The notes below the pieces were generated by a model that did no database searches, was not told the origin of the DNA, and saw only the letters and a program-made list of their open reading frames with translations. A program made the translations under genes and the position numbers. This document shows positions 25,701-37,700 of a stretch of DNA of 64,000 nucleotides, piece by piece. The stretch is taken from contig CM046300.1 in the NCBI GenBank assembly GCA_025267735.1, positions 33,799,322 to 33,863,321 on the forward strand, given 5' to 3'. Numbering within the stretch: the stretch's first letter is position 1; every line of letters starts with the position of its first letter. The stretch comes from Mactra quadrangularis. Its lineage: Eukaryota; Mollusca; Bivalvia; Venerida; Mactridae.

Positions 25701-28700
25701 CTGTTTATTGGTTTATTTTACAGGAACCTGATGATCAGACTATATTTACAGCACAATTATTTCCTGTATTTCATGCTAGTGAGAAACTGGGATTACAAGA
25801 AATACTATGGTTACAAGGTGTTATCACTGATAATGATGAGAAGGATATACTTAGAAGGTATTTTCTAAAAATATGTCATAAGTAAAAATTTCAATATTGA
25901 TATGGATTTCAGCATTTTGAGAATGAATTATTCTTTGAAATAAATTACTCATTTATCTGATATCATCTCTTCAGTATTTTGAAAGTAGGTTTTTAGTATT
26001 TTTAAAACTTTCAACTTGCACCAGTATAAAGCTATAAAGCATCCATTGTTGTTAACAATTGTGTTAAAAGTTTTTTCTTTACCATATATATCTGCCATTT
26101 ATTGTCAGATCTTTATGAAACTTCATACAATGATGACATACCATGTGATGAACAGAATTAGAAAGTAACCACAACTCTACCTGCCTTTATTATAGATTAT
26201 TTCCCTTTGTTTTTTTGTGTTAAAGTTTTTAAATCCAGCTTTAATGTGGTTTCCACATTACATTTCTTGCGTGATGATAAATTACATGACAAATGAAATC
26301 ATTTCTTTAACATACGTTTGTATTATGATTAGAATGATTTCAACAGCCTACTTTGAAACAAACATAATTGAATACACACAAATTTACTCTCATTTTACTT
26401 CACAGACATTTTAAACTTGTATAAAATTTTATGATTAAATAAGCATGAATGGTCATGTTTTGGTCTGAATTTTATTCAAATTCATGTTCATTTCGTGTAA
26501 ACTAAATAACATACTAAGTTTACAAAATTCCATTTTGCTGTGGTCATCATAGTGATTATTCTAGAATTCAGAAAGGGGCAGTGAGGCAGAAATAGGGATA
26601 AAGAGCATCAGGACTTATCCTAAAGTTTTCGAAGATCTTAGTACCTGATAAAAGGTTCTTTTCCTACATGAAAGCTAATGCAATGTAAGAATTAAGAAAT
26701 TTCAGGATTTTGAAATAATCAACTTTAACCCACTAAGTTCTATTTTTACAACAATGTTTGCCTTTACTCATGAGCTCCAATCAATTTTCACAATGACTAC
26801 TATGTAAACATTTCAGATGGAGAAGTTGCTGGAGATTAAGTTTAAAAGATATACATTCATTGACTGATCTACAGATTGAATTAGAACAGAGAAGGTAAGA
26901 ATAATTACTTGAGATTTTATCTTATTTTATATGCATTTTACTGCAATCATGTGTCTTATGCTTTTCCAGTACTAGAAATCGCAACTTTGTCCTTAAATCT
27001 TGTATCTTTGGCTTAATCTAGACTTTAAGTATGTCCTGGAGAGACCAGTTGGTTGACTGTTTGCAGTGATATGACCTATATAATGTTTTGTTACTGTGTT
27101 AAACCCAACCAAAGATTGAACATCAACCTTTGGATATATTTTTCAGAAAGTTACCTTCATGGCAAGAATACTTCTATTTTCCAATAATATTGTTAATCAT
27201 AAGAAAAATTCCCGAATACTTACATAAGACTAAACAGTATTTTTGTTTTAATTTTATTTCAGGAAGTTGTTTTACACAGTAGGTCAGTATGATATAATGA
27301 AAGCATTAAGAGAACAAGAAAATAAAGGATTTCGTATATTATATAACAGTGCTGTAATAGATGGATGTACTGACATGTTGCTGGCTACACTGGATTCAGG
27401 TAAACATTAATTCTGTAGTATATGTTTACAGGGTCTATAGTCACGTGATTTACGACATCAACTGATGAGGAGAGCCAAAATTTGTTTTTCACTGATTACT
27501 CTCTTTTCAGACAAAAAATTGACCATGAGTGACATCAAATAGCTCTTAAACTTACTACTTCATGATAAATACACTAGTCAATCACATCTCAGATGAATGT
27601 GGGCATTTTTCAGGAAAAGAAATGTAATAGCTATTTTATGCTTGATGGAATATTTCCTATTTTTAAATGCTGAACAAATTTGACCATCTGAAGATCACAT
27701 GACTATATATCCTTGTCACTACTCAACATACTCAAATTGGCTTGGCTATGTTAACTGATTGCATGATTATGAACACAAGAATTTAAGTTGTATAGGACTC
27801 AGAGTTCTATTTTTGACTGTGCTTGCCTTTACCCATGAGCTCAAATCACATTTTTTTCCCCAGACTTATGGCTAGTGAGTTAAAAGAAAAAATTGCTTAT
27901 TTCATATACTGGGACTTTGCAATAGTTTGCCCTGTTACTTTAAAGCATGATTGCTTAGACATTGGTGAAAAAAGCTGCATCTTGCTTGCATGTCATTTAT
28001 TTACATGTTTGTATCTGTTGTATTCTAGTCTCTGAAGCCGCCCAGCTAGCTAAGTTGGTAGCACGCAAGTCTACTGATCGAGGGGGTCGTGGGTTTGATT
28101 CCTGGAAAGGGCATACTTTCGTGGAGCTCGATTATGAAGTTATTTCTATGGCCATTCTCCCTCTTACCAATGATTCTTAATTATGTAGGGCATTTGTCAG
28201 TCACTGAAGAAAGTAAGCGCTTGGTAGTTGGTTAACAGCTAAATCCAGAGATTTAGCCTTTCCAGGAAGAGTGAGTAGGTTGACTGACTGGCGTTATATG
28301 ACCTATACAATATGTTTCTATGGTGGTAAACCCAATAAAAACAACAAAACAAAAACAAATCTAGTCTCTGAAATCATAATATAACAGCACAGCACACAGT
28401 TTGTGAAGTTGACTATCTTTATTTTAGAATCAAAGTGTGTAAACTACTCAATTGCAGGGATTGACACTGACAGTGTGCTGGGATTTCGAGAATAGAAACT
28501 TGTAAGGAAACCCTGTAATTAAGGCTGGGTATTCCTTCAGAATCCCTGAAAAGCCATGTGCTTACATGAATTTAAGTTTCCATGAATTGTTAATCACAAT
28601 TTGCAACTGCAAACCTGTATCCATTATTTTCTTTTATTTGAGGAGTCCCTAATGCTAAGTAGGAATTTCTGAATAACTGACTTGTGATTCCTTTGGGATC

Positions 28701-31700
28701 CCTGGCTAAAACAGTAAGCATCAAACCCTGAGTTGGCAGTACTCATAACAAATACATGAACAGTTCTGTGATTGGGGTCCAATGATTAGCACTATCAATT
28801 TTGTATTTGGCAATCTACACTGACATCAAAATCAATGCTAGACTATCTGTATGCACATCACTAGTGTATAAAAATTGATCTACATAAGAATGGCATAGCA
28901 CATTAATGTGATACTTCACCAGAGTCCAATATTGTCAAAAAGGACAGGTAAAATGAATTGAATAATCCCAGTTGACATTTTTCCTTAGCTAAGTTTTAGT
29001 GGGTAAAATCTGGTTGTATCAGGTAACTGGACAACTGCTTTTTACCCTGGCTGATTATACATGTGGTCACTGCATGTAACATATATAACTTATTGCCACT
29101 TTATACATTGGGATCCAAATATTTTTACACATATATTTTTTCATAATTTTTTATATTTTTTAATGAAAAATTATTGCCGACACATTTGGTTAAGTATTTT
29201 TATTTTATATATTAGTTGTGTAACTAATAACAACAAGTCGAGTATATCTAAATATACTTTAAAACATCATAATTGAATATGTGTAAAGAAACTTTTGGAC
29301 CCCAGTGTATTCCTGGCTTCATGCATGGTTGTATGTTAACTTTTGTTTTGTTATATTATTATATATGTTTTTACCAGTTTGGAAAGTTTCCATGGAAACT
29401 AAAGGTATATAGAACTCTCTCACAGACTGTAATGTAGTGTAACCACTTTATTTTGATTAATTTTTACCATTCTATGAGTGACTTCTTGTACTAACTGTCT
29501 TTTAATTAGATTTTGAAATATCTTCTCTGTACAGAGCCCCTAGAGTGACATTTTAAAATTCTCAATTTCGCAATTATTTTGTTTGATTGTAATATTATTT
29601 AGTTTTACAAAATATAATTTTATGTATAAAATGTGATGTCTTTTTTTCAAAATGATTATTTTTTCTTGGAGATAATGTCATTTTGTTTTCTTTTCAAAAA
29701 ATTGTAAAAAGGTATTTCAAAATGTCACTTTAGGGTCTCTGTAGGCCTATTTCTGACAATATTTTAACAAATACACAAATGTACATGTACAATGTAAGTA
29801 TTTTTGTGAAGTTTTACTTTTTTTACTTTGTTTAACCTCAAAGTATCATCTGAGGTCAATATAAATAAATTGCTTGACTATTATTGAAATCTTGGGTGGG
29901 AAGAGTTTTTTCCCTTATGAATGGAATCTCTTAGAAAGCATATAAAAAATGTACCTTTGTTTTGAAAATCTCCAATTTATTTGCCCCTTGCCTTTGACTT
30001 GAGATGTATACTTTATCATGACTCTTGTTCCACTATGTATATTTAAAAATACATTTTTTTATGAATCAAGTTCTTAAAACAAAATTGACATCATGCTGAT
30101 GCTACTATAACCACACACCAGACAAGTGGGTAATTTGTTTAGCTAAGTAATCCTTGGTGTCCAAAGACATGCGACTATATTTGTCCAAGTATAGGCTAAT
30201 CCTTTCATTTGTGAACAGATTATGATTATTTAGAAATGGTAGGTCTGGCATAATTAATGTCAACTGGTCAAACAGTTGATAACTTAATTTACACTATCCT
30301 ATCATTATATTCTCAACCGTCAAAACTAACATAATTTCATGGTGACTTAATCAGGGTTTTACATTGCTCTTAAACTGTGGGGGTCCAAAGGACGCAGGTC
30401 TTGTGAAAACAGGGGATCCAGGAGCAAATATTGCAAAACGTGCATATTATTGTCATATAAATGAGAAAATGTTGGACAAAATGATGCATGATATGTTGGA
30501 TTTCGTCTTGAGTTGGTGAAAATAAAATTAATAATTATCAATTTTAAGCAGTTTTCGTACTCCTCTTGCTTAACATATTTTGTGCCTCCCTGTGGATGCA
30601 GACTTTGATTATTTATGCGTACAACTTGTGATTTATGTGTATATGAACGCAGAATCCTGCGTCTGGTAAAACCCTTATTAATGTGTTAAATTTATTGTTG
30701 TCTTGCAACCGTGATTCAGTCGCCATGAAAATGTTCAAGCTTTGACAGTTAATAAATACAAACTATATGTACTATATATCAGCTTCTTCTTTCTTACACC
30801 TTCTTATGCACTGTGGTTCTACTTCATCTTATGTGTGACTTGTGTGATAGATAATATACTAACACCTTTCTGTGACTGTAGACTTGTTTCCTATGGAATT
30901 CTTTAATTTGAAGGTTGAATTCCATAACACAATAGAAAACTAATATCATTTCCAATATTTTGACTGTATCTCACAATCTTTATCAGGGCTGTGATAATTG
31001 ATCAGTTAGTATCATGTCACTGAGTGATACCAAGAGAACAACCTCTAAAGATTGTACATTTTTGCTTGTTTCAGACCTGTTGAATGATTGGGTCTGAACT
31101 AGTAGAGGTCCATCATTAGTTTTCTGTTCCAGGGCTCGCGCTACCAATCCCATTTAAGCCATTAGTGACAATCAATAAAAATTGGCCCAGTTGCCTTTTC
31201 ATTGGAGCATTTTTCTACAAATATAGCAATTCAATTTTGATTTATTGATTTAGTTTATTTTATGAATGTTTGTTTTTTTATTTTTTTCAATTGTGATTAG
31301 TTTTAAGCTCAAATGAAAGATAATAAAAAACAATACTGAAGAAATATCACCTTCATTAAATTTACTTACAAGTTTACCACCTATTTTTTCCAACCATTTT
31401 TCCATATTCAGTAAAATAATTTGTGATTTTTGTTGTTATATTGTTTATTTAGTTTTAGGATTTCTTATGCAAAATCATGAAAATGAACTGCATATTTCAA
31501 CATACAGCATAGAACATTATGGTCCAGTGAAAAATTCCATATTGATGGACTGAATGTCAAGAGCCAATGAAAGTTTGTTGTGGAGACTGTCAAGGAATTT
31601 TGATGATATAAATGTTTTCTCTTACAGTTGGTGAAGAAAGTTGTAGTGATTTACAAGCAGGTATGGCAGCTAGAACCCTGGCTAATATTGCTGATGTGTT

Positions 31701-34700
31701 AGGTTGTATGGCTGGACCTAAAGGTGGACTGAGAAGTGGACCGGCTGCTAACAAAACATGGGCTAAAGCTTTCAAACTTTTAGAGGTACTATAACTGGGG
31801 CTTTATTTGAACTAGTCTGATCCATTGTCACCAAGAACTTATTACCTAATTACTAGAGACTTAAATCTGAGATTCTAAGTAGTTTGTTGCATGTGAGTTG
31901 ATTTGAGACCTTAATAGTAGTAGAGTAATTTCTTTCATAAGACCACTTTTGTTATTGCAAAATCATTCAATTATTGTTGGTTTCTCTTAATTTGACAATT
32001 AAAGTTTAATAATTTTCATTGATCTTCAACTATTGGAGTAAGGAATAACTTAAGCCAGGATTGACCAAGAACTATTTGACTACCATGAATTGTCTTGACA
32101 AGTATATTTTGTGACAATATTTTACTCTTTGTTACTTCAGGAGAAGAATATTCAAGCTGGTATAGCTGCCTTGGCTAAAGAAAGAAGTAAATGGCTTGAT
32201 AGACCTGATAAATTAATACGTGCAGCTAGACATTATGAAGGTGCTGCTCAAATACTTATAAGACATGCTGTGATGACTGCTAAACAGGTAACTGCTCACT
32301 TAATATATTCTCTATTGGTCCATTCAGGTTGTATGCTATTTAATAAGGATGGTGTCATTTTCGTGTTTTATAGTTCCTTTATGGTAAACTTGTGGCCCCC
32401 TCACTTACAAGGGGAGTGCTGTCTCAACTGAGCTTTAACATACCCTTCCCTTAATTATGTGAACAGGTAATTACAGTGCCAACACGATTTTATATTTTCA
32501 TCTTCTAATTTAATAATAAAAACCACATTTAGTAGTGGTAGCGAAACATAAGATAAGTCATCAATATAAAACTATATTTCAGTATTTTAAGTTAGAAGAT
32601 GTATCACCAATGTCTATAGATACCTGGGTATTAGCAGAATGTCCAGCTAGGATAGATATATCTGGTGGATGGTCTGATACACCTCCTATAACATATGAAC
32701 ATGGTGGGGCAGTTACTATGGTAGGATTACTAGTTGATGGAAAGGTATGTAGTAGTCTACCCTTACTGATTGTTCAATCTTTAAGATAGATCTCTGTTTT
32801 CCAAAACATTTTCCAGAAGATTTTCATGAGTGCATAGAACATGTTTGCTACATGTAAAGTGGTATTTGTGAAAAAGGATGACAGCATAAAGAGTTTGTTT
32901 GAATAAAAATTTTTTTATTTAAATTTTTTGAAGTTTTTCTTTAACTAATATATTTTAACTAATTAAATTTGTTAATTTATTATTGTTATTATTATTATAA
33001 TAATTATTATGATTAATATTATTATCATTATAATTTTCATTATTATTATTGTTGTCATATTATCATCATTTTTCTTCATTATTATTATTAGTAGTAGTAG
33101 TGTTATTATCAATATTATGTAATTTATCATTCAATGATAGTTAGAAGTTTACTCATGTCTATCATGTGTTGATATTTCAGCGACCCATTGGTGCTAAGGC
33201 TAGAAGAATTGTTGAACCAAAATTAGTACTAGTAATAGAAGGATCAAATGATAGTAAAGAAGTTATTTGTCAAGATATCTCTGATTTATCTGATTATTAT
33301 CAACCACACAGTCCTGGTAAGTGTTTTATAGCTCATCTGAGCTAGTGCTTAAAGTAAGCTATTGTGTGGGGTCCGGCAAGATTAGTCTCTGTTTGTGTGG
33401 ATGTGTTTGTCTTCAATTGCTTAAAATTCTTCTTATTAACAACCATGAAGCCTACAGTAACCATATTTGAAATGTGGCATCACCATAAGGTTTTTACCAA
33501 GATTGTTCAAATTTTACCCATGTGATCAATATTGACCCCACCTCAGGGGTCAACTGATTTGAATAAGAAAAGAAGCATTAGAATATTTTTATCTAAAAGT
33601 AAGTTACAGAGCTTTCATTTTTGGCATATGGCAACACCTTAAGGTCTTCTACAATGATAGTTCAAGTAATACCCGTGAGGTCAAAATTGACTCTACCCAA
33701 AGTGTCACAGTTTACATACTGATGAGTATAAAATGGTTGCAATAATTTGTGTCAGATGCCCTTATAATCTACATCAGGATCCTCTTGTTGTTGTTGATGA
33801 AAGAGTGGGGACAAGATTTGTGATGAAATACTGATATATGATTGTATATTATTTTGTTGATACATTGTGTGGACACAATTAAACATGTTCAGCTGACTTT
33901 ACATTTTTGTAAAAAAAACCAATTTAGTTCTGTTTTATTTACAATTACATTTGCTTGTAAACTTTATGATTACAGGTGCTTTATTAAAAGCAGCATTTGT
34001 ATGTGCTGAAATAATAGATATAAAATCTAGTGAATCATTAAAGGAACAATTACATTCAAAATATAATGGTGGATTTGAACTACATAGCTGGACTAACCTA
34101 CCACAGGGATCTGGTATGTATTCATTATTATCATTCATTCTGTGGCAAATTTAAAAACAAAAACCAAATGAAAAGATAGAATATATAAAACTTTGTAAGC
34201 ACATAAAAACTATCTAACACTTTCCTACATATTAATAGTAAAATTTCCTTGATGTTAAATATTAAGCTTTCACTAGATTTATTTAGTTACTGATGTGAGG
34301 GTTTGACATATTAAGTGACATATGTTCAAGTTTTTTTCCCCATAATTTCTTAATATAATTGTTCTATTTAAGATATTTTCATGAATGAAATTTATTTGTG
34401 GCTCAGCAGATTACTGCAGAAAATGCATCTGAAATAAACTTCTCTGTTGAAATTTCCATTTATAACTGATGTATTTATATTTTTACCAGGTTTAGGTACC
34501 AGTAGTATTCTGGCTGGTGCTGTGATGGCAGCATTGTTAAAAGTTGCTGGTAAATCATGTGATACGCAGGGACTTCTACATGCTGTAAGTATTTGTATCA
34601 CCATTTTGTCTTAACTGCTAAGTACTAGGTTTAAATGCTTGGGTCTAGAGATATAAACCTGTCTAGGGACAGTGAGCAACATGACTGATTTAGATTACAA

Positions 34701-37700
34701 TACAATGATATGCGATATATTACCTAACTTCACCATCCCTCAGTCACTAGATTTGGTATCATTTGTATCGTACTTTACAACCTTTGTATTTGTTATTACT
34801 TTGTTATTGTTTTTTAACCATGTGTGATTTTCAGTTGTTGTTTTTTTCAGCCTGACAAAAAAGATCATAACATTTTCTGGTTGTTTGCACTATGAAAAGG
34901 TTAAAAGATTTCCATGACTTTTATTCATTGAGCGACCAACAGGGTTATGATACAGACTTTTTGATTGGTAAAAAAACCGTACGCTTTATCATACATGAAT
35001 GTGCTGAGTGTATAAAAATAATTATAAATTGTGTACATATACTTGCAGGTATTGTACTTGGAACAGTTGCTGACTACAGGTGGTGGTTGGCAGGATCAAG
35101 TTGGTGGTCTTACTGGTGGTATCAAACTTGGTCTATCTGCTGCCAAGTTACCATTGTTTGTAGAAGTTGTAGATCTCAACATTGAACCATATATTATACA
35201 AGCATTTAATGATAGAATAGTACTTATATATACTGGTAAAACTAGACTGGCTAGGAATTTATTACAGGTAATCTATCTACTGTGCCCTAAAAAATTTGAA
35301 AAACGGAGTCTCAAAACATATTGTATGTTCCATACACCCAAAAAGCAAAGAGGGATATGTTTTAGATCTCTCAACTTACGTTTAAAAAAAGGATGCCACA
35401 AAGAAATAACAAAAACATGCCTTTTTTTAAATGCGTTTCATTTTGCTTTATTATTAATGCCTTTTCATTTTGCTTTAATTTTGTTATGGTTCTATTTTAA
35501 ATTGACAATACAAAAATACTGTAAACTATATATTGAATCAGTCTAGAAAGTATGAAAGTGACTGTGTCATTATAGTTGTTTTACAACTATGTATAATATA
35601 CATTGATGAATGTTTTTGAATTGACCCTGAGGTTGGGTTCTTTTCCTATGTATAATGTGTTGAAATCATGAAAATATTTTGTTACCTCACAAAATCCATG
35701 GTCTGACCTGAGCTTCAAACCCAATACCTCTTGTCATAAGTGGATACTACCATGTTGCCATAAAAAGTTAGCTTGAAGGCAAGGAAGTACAAGTGCTGTA
35801 TCATACCTTTTCCACAATTTTGTTGCAGGATGTACTTAGAAATTGGTATGCTAGAAATCCTCAGATTGTTGAAACAGAAGATAAATTAGTAGAATTAGCT
35901 AAGAGTTGTGCTACATACTTTCAACAAGGTAGGTAAAATTCATAAGTTAAAGTGCAGTTTAAAGTCTGCTTCCATATACATGTTCAGCCGACTTTACAAT
36001 CTTGTACCATAACTCCTGATCATTGAAATCACCCTCAGGCAGGCAATTCCTCACAGTACCCATGGTGTGGAACAATTTATTGTAGAGTAAATTTTTTGCT
36101 CAAGGAAATTAGCAGTGCCACTTGTGGGGATCGAACCAGGGACCTCAATATCCCTAAGGAATGCAGGCACCAGCTTGTCTGTATGTATAGATCTTTGTCC
36201 TAGCAACTGTTTGATCTTACATTTAGAATATTGAACTTTTAGACAAAACTTAATTAATGTGTATGCTTGTGTTTTTTAATTTCACTTAGATCAAGCTTGT
36301 GAATTTTTTAGCTGAGTTTAGTGCTAAGATTAAAAAAAATTTTTTTAATGTTTGCCCTAATGATGGATTTCAATGTATGACAGGTCTATTAATTATTTCT
36401 AGATGATTAAAAATGGTTTAAGTCTATCTTTATTGAACATTGTTTGGTTTAGTTTTACATGAAAAAGTTAAATTAAGCCAAAAGCAGTCGAAGATGACCG
36501 TTGCTAAATGGTATCTAGCCTTATGTATTGAAATATTAAGATTTACCTGTGTTCAGTTAATATTTAAACTGTATGTTAAAAAAGTTAGCTAAAAAATCAT
36601 CATTTATTTATGACCATTCATACTGTTTGTGAATACTCTTCCACTGTAGTGTTTTGTAATGTTTTGTTCTATAGAGACCACTAAAGGTCTGAAAACTACT
36701 ATTAAATGATAAAAACACTGCAAAACGTTTCACAAGTTTATTTCGACATCTTCTTTTTTTGTACAGCATACGGGAACGGCGGCAAAAGATATGCTTGATT
36801 TATGTCAATAATAAGTTCTGGTATTTAATCGAGCGACATGACTATATTACAATCACGATTACCTCCCCTGAATTATCTCTTGAACATGTTTCTTAAACCA
36901 AAGATTTAGTTTACCGTACAGTCTGTGTATGTTTCAGGTGATTTTACCAGAGTTGGTGATTGTATGGACAAATATTGGCAAATGAAGAAAATAATGGCAC
37001 CAGGTTGTGAACCAGATTTTGTTAATAAATTGATGACTTTGGTACGACCTCACAGTCTTGGTATATGTATGGCTGGTGCCGGTGGGGGTGGCTTTATGTA
37101 TGTGTTAGCTAAAGATCATGAAAACCAGAAAAATATCAAAAATCTCATCAGCAGTTTGGAGGTATGGAGCTTTTTTATTGTTTTGTATTTGATAAACTGG
37201 TTTACACCAAAGGCAAGTTGCCTTAGCATATCGCTTCTTATAACTTTGTGCCCTGGTACCCTACTTACACCAAAAGAAATAAGTAGGTGATATCAAATTA
37301 AGGGTACCAGTGGGCAAAGCACTAGCTAGCCATATGCTTTGGCAACTCGCCCCAAATATGTTATCCATGACAGATAAAGTTATTGTTACTGTTATTATTA
37401 TTATTACAGGTGTCATCATTATTGTCATTATCATCATCATTATAATTATTTTGGATTGCTGGATAGCCATTTTTTTTTCTCACTAGATGAAATCATGTCA
37501 TGCACATTTGCCATTCAAAATGGTTGCCTTTATATTAAACGCATTTCTCTTTTTTTTAAATTAACAGCTTTACTTATTGCCTTGTTTTTGTTAAAGCACT
37601 TGATATAAACAAAGTTTATAAAAGTTGTGGGCATTGATTTGTTTTTCAATTGTAACAGTATTTTAACCTTTAAGTTTGTATGGCTGCCATTTTGATTTAG

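Noticed and set aside
35049..35546. 171-residue frame taken as a stand-alone gene
   Set aside because: Only 35049-35267 is coding, as FCSK exon 23. The rest is read-through into intron after the GTAATC donor.
36100..36180. tRNA-like B-box (GGTTCGATCCCC on the minus strand) as a tRNA or SINE
   Set aside because: No convincing A-box at the right distance and no second copy of the body was aligned; too weak to call.
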